64,000 nt of DNA from JAHRAW01 sp965212085. GTDB lineage: Bacteria > Pseudomonadota > Gammaproteobacteria > Arenicellales > Poriferihabitantaceae. Location: the NCBI GenBank assembly GCA_965212085.1, contig OZ243042.1, positions 868,001 to 932,000 on the forward strand, in the 5' to 3' direction. A model generated the notes under the pieces. The model was not told where the DNA came from and searched no databases. It was given only the letters and a program-made list of their open reading frames with translations. This document shows positions 34,680 to 43,755 of the stretch, piece by piece. How positions within the stretch are numbered: position 1 is the first letter of the stretch; every line of letters starts with the position of its first letter. The translations under genes and the position numbers were made by a program.

Positions 34680-35621
34680 ATGCCCCTTCAATCCAGCCTG
34701 CCCGGCCCCGCCGATGGCGGCGGCGACCCGACCACCAAAGCGATTGTGATGTTGGTGATCGCGACCTTGTTTTTCGCTTCCCAGGACGCCTTGACCAAGC
34801 ACCTGATGCAGACCCTGGCGGCGTCACAGATCGTGGCCGTGCGGTTTTTCTTTTTTGCTTTGTTCGCGCTGGTCTGGGTCGGGCGCAGCGTCGGCGTTAA
34901 GGCGGCTTTTCATTCGCGGCGGCCGTGGATGCAGATTTTTCGCGGGTTGCTGATCTCCGGCGAAATCATCGTCTTCGCCTACGCCATCCAGTTTCTCGGC
35001 CTCGCCGAAATGCACACCATCTTTGCCTGCTTCCCGCTCATCATTACCGCGCTGTCGGTGCCGTTTCTCGGCGAGTCGGTGGGCTGGCGGCGCTGGCTCG
35101 CGGTGTTTTGCGGGTTCATCGGCACGCTCATCATCCTGCGCCCCGGCAGCGCGGTTTTCCAGCCCGCCGCGGCCATCGCGCTGAGCGCGGCGCTGATGTT
35201 CGCGGTGTACAACATCCTGACGCGCAAGGTTTCGCGCCACGATTCCTTCGAGACTTCGCTGGTCTATATGGGCGTGGTCGGCTTCCTCGGCGCCATGCTG
35301 ATCGCGCCCTTCTACTGGCGTCCGCTGGGCGCCGCCGATGCCGCGTGGCTGTTGGTCATCAGCACCACTTCCATCATCGGCCACCTGCTGCTGATCAAAT
35401 CCCTGGCGCTGGTTCCGGCGGTTATACTGCAACCGTTCAACTACTTTGTGCTGGTATGGGCCATCATCATCGGATTTTTACTGTACGGCGAAGTGCTCTC
35501 CCCGGTCACGCTGCTGGGCGCCGGCATCGTCGTCGCCAGCGGCGTTTTCATCGCCCGGCGGGAAAAAATTGCCTGGAGCAATTTTTCGCGCAAGCCCCGC
35601 AGGGGTTTGTATCAGGGATGA
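34680..35621 (+). CDS. DMT superfamily (EamA) transporter
   Basis: 313 residues with ten hydrophobic helices in two EamA repeats. Typical starts are AIVMLVIATLFFASQDALTKHL and, in the second repeat, FAVYNILTRKVSRHDS. Substrate unknown; family members export amino acids and metabolites. The last 18 codons (from about 35568) run through the first copy of a tandem hairpin repeat, so the tail KIAWSNFSRKPRRGLYQG is repeat-encoded. A TATAAT at 34645-34650, 30 bp before the ATG, is a possible -10 box. Confidence 0.87.
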   Translation: MPLQSSLPGPADGGGDPTTKAIVMLVIATLFFASQDALTKHLMQTLAASQIVAVRFFFFALFALVWVGRSVGVKAAFHSRRPWMQIFRGLLISGEIIVFAYAIQFLGLAEMHTIFACFPLIITALSVPFLGESVGWRRWLAVFCGFIGTLIILRPGSAVFQPAAAIALSAALMFAVYNILTRKVSRHDSFETSLVYMGVVGFLGAMLIAPFYWRPLGAADAAWLLVISTTSIIGHLLLIKSLALVPAVILQPFNYFVLVWAIIIGFLLYGEVLSPVTLLGAGIVVASGVFIARREKIAWSNFSRKPRRGLYQG

Positions 35622-35686
35622 TACAAACAAAAAATCGCCCGGAGCGATTTTTCGCGCAAGCCCCGCAGGAGTTTGTAGCGGATACC
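35564..35686 (+). repeat. Tandem hairpin repeat, two copies with covarying stems
   Basis: Copy 1: AAAAATTGC (35564-35572), loop CTGGA, GCAATTTTT (35578-35586), then CGCGCAAGCCCCGCAGG and GTATCAGGGATGATAC. Copy 2: AAAAATCGC (35630-35638), loop CCGGA, GCGATTTTT (35644-35652), then the same CGCGCAAGCCCCGCAGG. The U-A to C-G change on both sides keeps the 9-bp stem. A third copy is at 58274-58343 and a fragment at 47050-47085. The stems end in five T, so they may also terminate the transporter transcript. Confidence 0.75.
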
Positions 35687-35709
35687 CATAACCCTCCGGA
35701 GGAAAAACC

Positions 35710-37821
35710 ATGACCCGGGATCCCCGTTATGACATTCTGTTCGAGCCGGTGCAAATCGGCCCGGTGACCAGCCGCAACCGGTTTTACCAAGTGCCCCATT
35801 GCAACGGCATGGGGCACGTCTACCCGCACGGCGAAGCTCGCCAGCGCGGCCTCAAGGCCGAAGGCGGGTGGGGCGTGGTCTCGACCCAGGAAGTGGAGAT
35901 TCACCCCAGTTCCGAATGGTCGCCCTATATCGAAGGCCGCCTGTGGGACGACGGCGACATGCAACGATTGCGGTTAATGGTGGACGCCGTGCACCGCCAC
36001 GATTCTCTGGCCGCCATCGAAATCACCCACAACGGCCACGCCTCCGCCAACCTCTACAGCCGCCTGCCGGCGATGGGCGTGTCCGGGATCATGCTCGACG
36101 GCTACGAGCCGGCCCAGGCCTACGCCATGAACAAACGCGACATCGCCAACGTCCGCCGCTGGCACCGCAAGGCGGCGTTGCGCGCACGGGACATCGGCTT
36201 CGACATCGTTTACGTGTACGCCGCCCACGACCTGGCGCTGCCGTTTCATTTCATTTCCCGGCGCCGCAACCAGCGCCGCGACGAATACGGCGGCAGTTTG
36301 GAAAACCGCGTGCGCTTTTTGCGGGAGTTGCTGGAAGACACCAAAGACGCGGTCGGCGACCGCTGCGGCATCGCGGTGCGCTTCGCGGTGGATGAACTGG
36401 CGGTTGAAGATGAGGACGGCGTCAGCGCGCAGGGCGAAGGCCGCGAAGTGGTGGAGATGCTGGCCGAGTTGCCGGACTTGTGGGACGTCAACATCAGCGA
36501 CTGGTCGAACGATTCGCTGAGCGCGCGATTCGGCGAGGAGGGCGCCCAGGAAAAATATGTCGCCTTCGTCAAGCAGGTGACCGGCAAGCCGGTGGTCGGG
36601 GTCGGCAGGTTCACCTCCCCCGACGCCATGGTGTCCCAGATCAAACGCGGCGTGCTGGATCTCATCGGCGCCGCCCGGCCGTCCATCGCCGACCCGTTTT
36701 TGCCGAGCAAAATCGAAAGCGGGCGAATTGATGACATCCGCGAATGTATCGGCTGCAATATCTGCGTCTCCGGCGACATGACCGTGCGCCCGATCCGCTG
36801 CACCCAGAACCCGACCATGGGCGAGGAACACCGGCGCGACTGGCATCCGGAAAAAATCCAACCGGCGGTTGGTGATTCGGCGATCCTCATCGTCGGCGGC
36901 GGGCCGGCGGGCCTGGAGGCGGCCATGTCCCTGGGACGCCGGGGCTGCCGGGTTACCCTGGCCGAAGCCGCGGATCAACTGGGCGGCCGGGTGTTCAATG
37001 AAAGCCGGCTGCCGGGCCTCGCCACCTGGAAGCGGGTGGCCGACTACCGCCTCGGCCAACTGCAAAAACTGCCCGGCGTGCGGACTTTCACGCACAGCCA
37101 ACTGGACGCCGCGCAAGTGCTGGAGTTCGCCAAAGAGCTGAACGCCGCGCAAGTCGTGATCGCCACCGGCGCGCGCTGGGACCGCGACGGAATCGGGCGA
37201 ACCCACCGCAAGCCGGTGCCCAACGACGGCAGCGTGAGGTTCATCACCCCGGACGACGTCATGGCCGATGAAAACTTTGCCGGAGCAAATACCGGCAACG
37301 CCGGAGCAGATACTGGCGGCGTGGTGATCTACGACGACGACCACTACTACATGGGAAGCGTCATCGCCGAAAAACTCGCGGCCACCGGCGCCGGGGTTAC
37401 CTTGGTCACGCCGGCCGCCGACGTTTCCGCGTGGACCCACAACACCCTGGAGCAAGCCCACATCGAACGCCGCCTGCGCGAACTGGGTGTCACCATCCTG
37501 GAGAAACACAAACTCGACCACGCCGCCCAGGGACGGGTCGCGCTGCGGCACACCGGCAGCGATGAACCGCAAGATGTGGAAGCCGAAACCGTGGTCATGG
37601 TCACCGCCCGCCGGCCCTGCGAAACCCTGTACCTGGAACTCGACGCCGCGCCGGACCAAAGGGAAAACGCGGGCATTCGCGCACTGTCCCGCATCGGCGA
37701 CTGCCTGGCCCCCGGCACCATCGCCGCAGCGGTGTACGAAGGCCACCGCTTCGCCCGCGAGTTCGGCCACGCCGTGGACGTTGACGCGGTTCCGTTCAAG
37801 CGGGAGTACGTGGAGATATAA
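35710..37821 (+). CDS. Trimethylamine/dimethylamine dehydrogenase-like flavoprotein with altered substrate site
   Basis: 703 residues with the TMADH layout: FMN barrel, 4Fe-4S site, then ADP/FAD-type domains (IVGGGPAGLEAA at about 394-405). It begins RDPRYDILFEPVQIGPVT and contains FYQVPHCNG with Cys31, the cysteinyl-FMN residue of TMADH (Cys30). Cluster ligands Cys346, Cys349, Cys352, Cys364 are present, as are Tyr170, His173 and Asp268 matching Tyr169, His172, Asp267. Of the aromatic bowl holding trimethylamine, Trp264 is kept (Trp265), but Tyr60 is Glu61 and Trp355 is Asp356. So the family is clear and the substrate is probably another amine. A strong RBS (GGAGG, 35698-35702) precedes the ATG. 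Confidence 0.88.
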   Translation: MTRDPRYDILFEPVQIGPVTSRNRFYQVPHCNGMGHVYPHGEARQRGLKAEGGWGVVSTQEVEIHPSSEWSPYIEGRLWDDGDMQRLRLMVDAVHRHDSLAAIEITHNGHASANLYSRLPAMGVSGIMLDGYEPAQAYAMNKRDIANVRRWHRKAALRARDIGFDIVYVYAAHDLALPFHFISRRRNQRRDEYGGSLENRVRFLRELLEDTKDAVGDRCGIAVRFAVDELAVEDEDGVSAQGEGREVVEMLAELPDLWDVNISDWSNDSLSARFGEEGAQEKYVAFVKQVTGKPVVGVGRFTSPDAMVSQIKRGVLDLIGAARPSIADPFLPSKIESGRIDDIRECIGCNICVSGDMTVRPIRCTQNPTMGEEHRRDWHPEKIQPAVGDSAILIVGGGPAGLEAAMSLGRRGCRVTLAEAADQLGGRVFNESRLPGLATWKRVADYRLGQLQKLPGVRTFTHSQLDAAQVLEFAKELNAAQVVIATGARWDRDGIGRTHRKPVPNDGSVRFITPDDVMADENFAGANTGNAGADTGGVVIYDDDHYYMGSVIAEKLAATGAGVTLVTPAADVSAWTHNTLEQAHIERRLRELGVTILEKHKLDHAAQGRVALRHTGSDEPQDVEAETVVMVTARRPCETLYLELDAAPDQRENAGIRALSRIGDCLAPGTIAAAVYEGHRFAREFGHAVDVDAVPFKREYVEI

Positions 37822-37856
37822 GCATTGTCATCCCCGGCGGGTTTTTGGTTACGATC

Positions 37857-39914
37857 TCAGGCCGAAGCGCTCCGGGGTGCGGATTTTGGGCGACTCGCTT
37901 GAACCAAACAGTTTGGCCGGCCCGTGGCCACTGCGGTGATGGTGGCGCTGACGAACAACTCGCCGTCAATGTCGTGTTTGACGTGGTTGTCGTCCTGTTT
38001 GATGCGGGTCTCGATGGCGGTGGCGCCGGCTGATTCGGCCATTTCGGCGGCTTCCCGCCGGGCGATTTCGGTGGCTTTTTCCAGGGCGGGTTCGAGTTTT
38101 TCGAAGGTCAGGGGTTGCTCGTTGTGGAACAAGTAAAACACCCCGAACTCCGGCTGCGTGACCGTGACGTGGGCGATCTGCACCACCGCGCCCAGCGCCG
38201 CGCCGACCGCGTTGGCGGTTTCCGCGTCCGGCGGCAGGTGCAGTTCAACCGCCAACATTTTCGCAACTTCGGGAAAATAATCCCGCGCCGGGCCGCCGAC
38301 CGCGACCACCGGATAGCCTTTGGCGAACTCAAGCCGGAACAATGGATCAATGGCGCGCGCCTCGCCGACGCCGAGCACCATGTCGGCGAGCAGCTGCGTG
38401 AGGTTGTGGGACGCGGAGTCGGCCAGTTTGCCGTGCTGGTTCAATCCGGCCTCGATGAGTTTGCGGCTGATTTCCCGGGTCACCAGATCGAACACTTCCC
38501 TGCACGGCTCCACCGCGCCGTCCATCGCAGCCGCCGGCCAGTTGCCGCAGCCGTACAGGTGGCGCATCTGCCGCGCCCAGATTTTCGCCCCCAGTTGCGC
38601 GCCGCGGGCGTTCCAGTGCGTGCTCATGCCGAGCACGTGGGTGGCGTCGGACGGGGTGAAGCCGCTGTAAATCACCAGCCCCATGCGCTCCATCCCGGCC
38701 AGCGCGCGCAGCAGGGCGCGGTCGGAATCCACCAGGGACTCGAGTTCGATGGGGCCGTCGTGCAGGGTTTCCCAGGCGCGCAGTTGGATTTCGTTCAACC
38801 GCCGAAGCAGCGCGTCGTTTTTTTGCAGGCGCAGCGCGAAGCGGTTGTTGCGCGGACTCGGCGCGGCTGCCGCCTGGCGTTCCAGTTTGGGCAGCACTTC
38901 GGGAAACTGATGGGCCAGCAAACTCACCGGCACCACGCGCCGGTGGGACAGCGCGAGTTTTCCCTTGAAGCACACTTCGCTGTCGCCGCCGAGGCCGATG
39001 GAAAAAACCCGAATCGCCTCCACCATCGGCTGCCAATCGCCGATGCGCGCGCCGTCCTCGCACAACTCGGGGCGGCCATCGGTGACGATGGCGATGTCGG
39101 TGGTGGTGCCGCCCATGTCCACCACCACGGCGTCCCGCCGCCCGCTCAGGGCGCACGCGCCGATGACGCTCGCCGCCGGCCCCGACAATACCGTGGTCAC
39201 CGGCTGGCGGCGTGCGGTTTGTGCGTTGACCAGCGAGCCGTCGCCCTTGACGATCATCAACGGCGCGGCGATGTTTTGTTGTTGCAGGATGGATTCCACC
39301 GAAGCGATCAAGGTCTGGATGTACAAAATCATGCGGGCGTTGAGGGCGGTGGTCAGCGCGCGGCGCGGCGCGCCGAGGCTGGTGGCGAGTTCGTGGCCGC
39401 AGGCGACCGGCTTGCCGGTCAGGTCAACCACGAGTTGCCGTAGCGCGCATTCGTGGCCGGAATTGCGGGTCGCGAACAAAGCGGAGACGGCGAACGCCGA
39501 GACCTTGTCGTTTTGCTCGATGATTTTTTGGGCGGCGCGTTCGGTGTCCAGCGGCATGAGTTCGGCGCCGAGCGCGTTGTGGCCGCCGTCGAGGGTGGTG
39601 ATCAAATCGCGTTCGAGGATCTCGTACAAGCCGCTTCGGAGCACCTGCGCTTCATTGTATCCGGGCAGCAGGATCGAAACCGGCGCGCCGCGGCCTTCCA
39701 CCACCGAGTTGGTTGACAGCGTGGTTGACAGCGCCACCAGGTTGACCGAATCCAGCAACTCTCTGGGCAGGCTGGAGAGCGCGTCGCCGATGCCGACGGT
39801 CAGGTCGTAACGGGTGGTCAGGCTTTTGTGTTTGGCGATGACACGGCCGCCGCCGCCGATGATAACGGCGTCGGTGTAGGTGCCGCCGGTATCAATGCCC
39901 AGTTGGCGGGTCAT
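37857..39914 (-). CDS. Hydantoinase/oxoprolinase-family protein (HyuA-like)
   Basis: 685 residues. The N-terminal ASKHA-type ATP site appears as LGIDTGGTYTDAVII, the second phosphate motif as VVDMGGTTTDIAIV, and the core as VLSGPAASVIGA. These match the HyuA/5-oxoprolinase alpha family, which uses ATP to open cyclic amides such as hydantoins or 5-oxoproline. A HyuB partner is not adjacent. The gene is convergent with the TMADH-like gene (35 bp apart), so both may serve breakdown of cyclic or methylated nitrogen compounds. C-terminal part is shorter in similarity. Confidence 0.85.
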   Translation of the reverse strand: MTRQLGIDTGGTYTDAVIIGGGGRVIAKHKSLTTRYDLTVGIGDALSSLPRELLDSVNLVALSTTLSTNSVVEGRGAPVSILLPGYNEAQVLRSGLYEILERDLITTLDGGHNALGAELMPLDTERAAQKIIEQNDKVSAFAVSALFATRNSGHECALRQLVVDLTGKPVACGHELATSLGAPRRALTTALNARMILYIQTLIASVESILQQQNIAAPLMIVKGDGSLVNAQTARRQPVTTVLSGPAASVIGACALSGRRDAVVVDMGGTTTDIAIVTDGRPELCEDGARIGDWQPMVEAIRVFSIGLGGDSEVCFKGKLALSHRRVVPVSLLAHQFPEVLPKLERQAAAAPSPRNNRFALRLQKNDALLRRLNEIQLRAWETLHDGPIELESLVDSDRALLRALAGMERMGLVIYSGFTPSDATHVLGMSTHWNARGAQLGAKIWARQMRHLYGCGNWPAAAMDGAVEPCREVFDLVTREISRKLIEAGLNQHGKLADSASHNLTQLLADMVLGVGEARAIDPLFRLEFAKGYPVVAVGGPARDYFPEVAKMLAVELHLPPDAETANAVGAALGAVVQIAHVTVTQPEFGVFYLFHNEQPLTFEKLEPALEKATEIARREAAEMAESAGATAIETRIKQDDNHVKHDIDGELFVSATITAVATGRPNCLVQASRPKSAPRSASA

Positions 39915-40005
39915 GCTCAGGGTTTCATCGGTTGCAGGTGACGGGGAGACTGCGAAAGGGCGATTCTATATCAAGACGACCATCAGGACGAATGGCCGGC
40001 ACCGG

Positions 40006-40746
40006 TTACGCCGCCGAATCGCCGCCCCCGGCAGCGCGCCCGTGGACGTCATCGGCGAATTCCCCCGACGCCATGGCGGCCACAAACGCGCCCATGTGAA
40101 AAGCCGCGTGGCGCGCCTCGTAGCGATAGTCCGCGCCCTGCGGGCAGGCGACGCGGGCCTGGCAGCCCTCGTTCATGCACCTGGAATCGGGATGGGATTC
40201 GAGGTAGCGGTAGCAAGTTTGGGCGTCGTAACCCGCGTCGGTGAACGCGTTCACCGGGCACGCCCCCCGGCACGGCTTGGTCGCGCATTGCCGGCAGATA
40301 TTTTCGGCGGCGGGGAGCGGCGGCAATTTCACCTCCTGCGAAAAAGCCAGCGCAAACCGGTACGCGTGCCACAACCCGAAGCGTGGATGAATCAGCATCC
40401 CGAGCCGGGAGTTTTGCAACGCCTCGGCCTTTTTCGCCCACCGCAAAAACGGCCGGTGCGGCGGCCCGCCAAACGGAAACAACGCCCGCGCCGAAAACTC
40501 CTCCGCCAGCGCACAACCAATGCGCTCGCTCCAGCGATTCAGCGGATTGGGTTGGTGGTCGTGGTATTCAGCGGAGCGGCTGAAAGATTCCCACATTGAA
40601 GAGCCGGCGTTGCCGAACAACAGCAGATACTTTGCGGCGGCGTGCTCGCCGACCTCCGGGACGTTGTCGTCCGCGTCAATGGTGAAGCCGCCGCGGAAGA
40701 TCAGGCCGTGGCGGGATGCGGCGGTGGTGATGGGTTCAATGTTCAT
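40006..40746 (-). CDS. 4Fe-4S ferredoxin-domain protein (QueG-like C-terminal half)
   Basis: 246 residues from the ATG at 40746 (MNIEPITTAASRHGL). The middle holds a bacterial ferredoxin motif, CRQCATKPCRGACPVNAF, and a second cysteine group ends in GCQARVACP, together enough for two clusters. The arrangement resembles epoxyqueuosine-reductase-type and other small ferredoxin-domain proteins, but the catalytic N-terminal domain is not evident. Electron donor or acceptor role only. Frames extending to 40788 read into a dispersed repeat (MKFVNELINPYT) and are not preferred; 40752 is an alternative start. Confidence 0.7.
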   Translation of the reverse strand: MNIEPITTAASRHGLIFRGGFTIDADDNVPEVGEHAAAKYLLLFGNAGSSMWESFSRSAEYHDHQPNPLNRWSERIGCALAEEFSARALFPFGGPPHRPFLRWAKKAEALQNSRLGMLIHPRFGLWHAYRFALAFSQEVKLPPLPAAENICRQCATKPCRGACPVNAFTDAGYDAQTCYRYLESHPDSRCMNEGCQARVACPQGADYRYEARHAAFHMGAFVAAMASGEFADDVHGRAAGGGDSAA

Positions 40747-40750
40747 GATC

Positions 40751-40862
40751 ATCGTGTATGGGTTAATTAATTCATTGACAAATTTCATTCTACGCCGTCA
40801 TTCCCGAACGATAGAAAAACAGGGAGCGCCGGCGACTGTTTGTTTCATCGTTTTCGGGTGCC
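40751..40862. repeat. Composite dispersed repeat (terminal motif plus stem A)
   Basis: 40754-40780 is the terminal motif GTATGGGTTAATTAATTCATTGACA (shown here in shorter form as GGTTAATTAATTCATTGACA). 40795-40862 is stem element A beginning CCGTCATTCCCGAACGATAG and ending in a degenerate ATCGTTTTCGGG. The shared stretch TTTCATTCTACGCCGTCA also occurs at 58198, so the two copies are related as one composite unit. Confidence 0.7.
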
Positions 40863-40892
40863 GGTAATTGGCAATAATACTTAGTGCGCGAT

Positions 40893-41352
40893 CTATTTCG
40901 ATGATTGGATAAAGTGACTGCTTTGGTATTTCGAGAAATAATACAGCACAGAACGCTCGGCAATATCCATCATAATATCGGCCATTTCTTTACTGACCAA
41001 GGCTCCGGGCGAAAATAAAAACTCCCGCGATTAAACTTCCCACTCTGATCATTGTGAAGGTAGGTTTGATTCAGACGGCCAAACATCGCCATGGTTGATA
41101 CGCGATCCAAAATAGATGAATCTGATTCAAAATCGCAGCCATGCCCAAAACAAACAAAGGGGAAAATAGATTCTCGCATCAGGGCGGCCCGCAATCCAAT
41201 AAGATTCTTTCCTAACCGCTCGATTGCATTGCCTCTTGACTGCCTTTTAAGCCCTTCTTTAGTACGAATATCATTGGTACCCTGATTCTTGACCTCGGAT
41301 ATAAGAATTGGATAAGTAATATTGTCACCTTCGTGCCATTGTGCTACCTCTT
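40893..41352 (-). pseudogene. Decayed EcoRI-like type II restriction endonuclease
   Basis: About 150 codons lie directly behind the methylase. ILISEVKNQGTNDIR corresponds to EcoRI's VAEAKHQGKDI with the catalytic Glu and Lys; SRGNAIERLGKNLIGL matches EcoRI AGNAIERSHKNISEI; RESIFPFVCF and SSILDRVSTMAMFG follow in the same order. The frame is broken: there is no start codon between the upstream in-frame stop (near 41352) and the core, so about 100 N-terminal residues, including the first active-site aspartate, are missing. Near 40985-41000 a frameshift separates EPWSVKK from MADIMMDIAERSVLYY, which matches the EcoRI C-terminus. The nuclease is therefore judged dead. Confidence 0.75.
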
Positions 41353-42516
41353 TTCAACTATAAAAAAATGTTCGGTGACATGAATTGGGCGATTCTTAAA
41401 ACTTCTGCTGCCCCTAAATGCGTTGTAATTGATATTAATAACTTCAACAGAACCGACATTATCAAGCATTTCTTTCATTGCAGAAGGTGAGATAAAACCT
41501 TCGTTATTGAACGAGATTAACAAAAATTTTGCGTCGATATTATGAACAAGATCGGTCATCAGTATTAGTGATTCTCCCCGTACGTTATAGCCGGATCGAA
41601 GCCAGTTTTTTGGGATACCCGAGATTTTGCTTAAATCGGTAGGTTGTTCATACTGCGCGATCAAATTTAACATGAAATAATTCGAACCATATGGATGCTG
41701 ATTGTAAGGCGGATCGATGTATGCAAGGTCCACATCGCCAACCTGACGTACTGCAACATTGGCATCTTGCCGCAGGATTTCATATTCACATTCAAAATCA
41801 CTGAATATGGGAAACTTGAGAACTATATCCCCAAAAATCCTGAGCAGGGCATCACGATTACTCCCTCCGTACTGACCAATTTTCGTATGTCTATTTTTAT
41901 GGAAACCTTTAAATACTCCTGAAGTGTTGGCGTGTATAGATGCTTCGCTCAATAGCGGCCCAAGCAGAAAGTCCCGCATATCTGCGGGGGCTTCATCTAT
42001 CAGTCTTCGAAAGTTATCCAGCCTACGCGCGTTGTTTTTTGTATAAAATACCCTGTCTGTTTTTGTGATATGTTTTTCGTCACCAGGCGAATACAAATCT
42101 TCAATAAATCCCGGGGGCAACCGTTCGGTCGACACCCTTTCATTGATGTCGTCTATAATTTTTCTCAACAAATTAACGTCGACTTCACTTCGATTGGCAA
42201 GATAACACCGCCCGATAATCTCCGCATAATTTTCCAAGTCATTGCTAACAATGCGTGATGAGTGGGCTTTGAGCAATCGAGACACAACCCCTGACCCGCT
42301 GAATACATCGAAGGTACGCAATCGATTTTTCCCGATACGAGCCTTGACTATCTCAATCGCATTATTTATTTGACTAATGAGAGATCGCTTGTTTCCTATG
42401 TATGTAATCAGTTGGCGGGACAAGTATTCAGGATTATCTATACACGCAGAGTCCGCCCATATAGACCCCTGACTTTGGCCGGTTATTTGCACTTCAGATT
42501 TTTGAGGAACTAACAT
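41344..42516 (-). CDS. D12-class DNA N6-adenine methyltransferase
   Basis: 390 residues. TYIGNKRSLISQI and FDVFSGSGVVSRLL form the AdoMet-binding region (motif I), and VDLAYIDPPYNQHPYGSNY carries the DPPY catalytic motif IV; this order is that of alpha/D12-class adenine methylases. It methylates adenine in a specific duplex site, unknown here. Its stop overlaps the remains of an EcoRI-like nuclease on the same strand, so it was the M gene of a restriction-modification system and is now an orphan. The region 40.9-42.5 kb is clearly AT-rich against its flanks, indicating horizontal transfer. Confidence 0.9.
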   Translation of the reverse strand: MLVPQKSEVQITGQSQGSIWADSACIDNPEYLSRQLITYIGNKRSLISQINNAIEIVKARIGKNRLRTFDVFSGSGVVSRLLKAHSSRIVSNDLENYAEIIGRCYLANRSEVDVNLLRKIIDDINERVSTERLPPGFIEDLYSPGDEKHITKTDRVFYTKNNARRLDNFRRLIDEAPADMRDFLLGPLLSEASIHANTSGVFKGFHKNRHTKIGQYGGSNRDALLRIFGDIVLKFPIFSDFECEYEILRQDANVAVRQVGDVDLAYIDPPYNQHPYGSNYFMLNLIAQYEQPTDLSKISGIPKNWLRSGYNVRGESLILMTDLVHNIDAKFLLISFNNEGFISPSAMKEMLDNVGSVEVININYNAFRGSRSFKNRPIHVTEHFFIVEKR

Positions 42517-42664
42517 AGCAACACGTCGTATAACAAAATCATAGCGTCAATTATAGCAGACCCGTATATTAGCAAGCCGACGGCGAATTCACCGGTTCCA
42601 CCCCTTCCCACCGCATCAAGCCCTCGGCAAAATACTTCCTACCCCTGATATTTCCCGCCCCAGG

Positions 42665-43135
42665 TTATTCTACCAGTTTCCCCCGCCATTCAATATCCGC
42701 CTTTTCCTGATAAGCCTCCCAATCCCCATTCACCCACCTTTGCCGCCCGCGTTCGGCGTAGAACAAGTGCAGCCGGTCGCCAAAAAATTCCCAGACGCTG
42801 CCGTCGGTGCGCACCAACCCCTTGCCCAAACTCAGCGCATTGGCGCAATGACCGTTATAGCGCGGGGCGTATTGGCGCGGGTTGGCGGCGAACTTGTCGG
42901 CGGATGCGCGGCTGACAAATTGCCACTCTGCGCCTTGCCATTCCACCGCGTATTTTTTCGCGCCTTTGGCGACGGCGGCGTTGCCGGTGAGGTTTGGTGC
43001 GTAGTAGCCGAGCGTGTCGTGGCCGCCGATTGCGGTGTTGTTTGAGCGGCCGGTGCTGACGGGTTCGGCGGCGAGTGCCGTTGCGGCGGGCAATAAAACA
43101 GCGGCGAAAACAAATAATCCGGTTACTAATTTCAT
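42665..43135 (-). CDS. Exported YHS-domain protein
   Basis: 156 residues from the ATG at 43135, with a signal peptide MKLVTGLFVFAAVLLPAATA. The mature part has the YHS pattern: AIGGHDTLGYY, AVAKGAKKYAVEWQGAEWQF, then ASADKFAANPRQYAPRYNGH with a following Cys. YHS domains bind metal or redox partners; many exported ones are of unknown function. The C-terminal WEFFGDRLHLFYAERGRQRW is a conserved extension. Stand-alone gene, on the same strand as dcd upstream. Confidence 0.82.
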   Translation of the reverse strand: MKLVTGLFVFAAVLLPAATALAAEPVSTGRSNNTAIGGHDTLGYYAPNLTGNAAVAKGAKKYAVEWQGAEWQFVSRASADKFAANPRQYAPRYNGHCANALSLGKGLVRTDGSVWEFFGDRLHLFYAERGRQRWVNGDWEAYQEKADIEWRGKLVE

Positions 43136-43177
43136 TTGCGTATCTTTGAGGGCGGTTTCGGTCACGCGTGGCGGCGG

Positions 43178-43744
43178 CTAGATCTTCGGCAAAGCCACGC
43201 CCGTCTGCCCCTGGTACTTCCCGCCGCGGTCTTTGTACGAAACTTCGCAGTCTTCATCGCTTTCAAAAAAGATCACTTGGGCGACGCCTTCGTTGGCGTA
43301 TATTTTCGCCGGCAGCGGCGTGGTGTTGGAAAATTCCAGGGTTACGAAGCCTTCCCATTCGGGTTCAAAGGGGGTTACGTTGACGATGATGCCGCATCTT
43401 GCGTAGGTGCTTTTGCCGAGGCAGATGGTCAGGACGTTGCGCGGGATGCGGAAGTATTCGACGGTGCGCGCCAGGGCGAAGGAGTTGGGGGGGATGATGC
43501 AGACCTCGCCGGTGAAATCAACGAAGCTGTTGGCGTCGAAATTTTTGGGATCGACGACGGCGGAGTTGATGTTGGTGAATATCTTGAATTCGTTGGAGCA
43601 GCGAATGTCGTAGCCGTAACTGGAGGTTCCCCAGGAAACCACCTGGCCGGCGCTGGTCTCGCGCACTTGGCCGGGCTCAAAAGGCTCAATCATTTGGTGG
43701 GATTCGGCCATGCGCCGAATCCAGCGGTCGGACTTTATGGTCAT
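43178..43744 (-). CDS. dcd: dCTP deaminase
   Basis: Converts dCTP to dUTP for dTMP synthesis. 188 residues, close to E. coli Dcd (193). Family blocks: SSYGYDIRCSNEFKIF, FALARTVEYFRIPRNVL, the active-site GKSTYARCGIIVNVTPFEPEWEG (read as GKSTYARCGI and NVTPFEPEWEG) with the catalytic glutamate, and the end KYQGQTGVALPKI. It follows mrp by 11 bp on the minus strand and is probably in the same transcript. Confidence 0.95.
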   Translation of the reverse strand: MTIKSDRWIRRMAESHQMIEPFEPGQVRETSAGQVVSWGTSSYGYDIRCSNEFKIFTNINSAVVDPKNFDANSFVDFTGEVCIIPPNSFALARTVEYFRIPRNVLTICLGKSTYARCGIIVNVTPFEPEWEGFVTLEFSNTTPLPAKIYANEGVAQVIFFESDEDCEVSYKDRGGKYQGQTGVALPKI

Positions 43745-43755
43745 GGCGCGGTGCG

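Noticed and set aside
35974..37770. A 598-codon minus-strand frame opposite the TMADH-like gene
   Set aside because: No domain or start signal; the plus-strand gene has complete cofactor motifs and a strong RBS.
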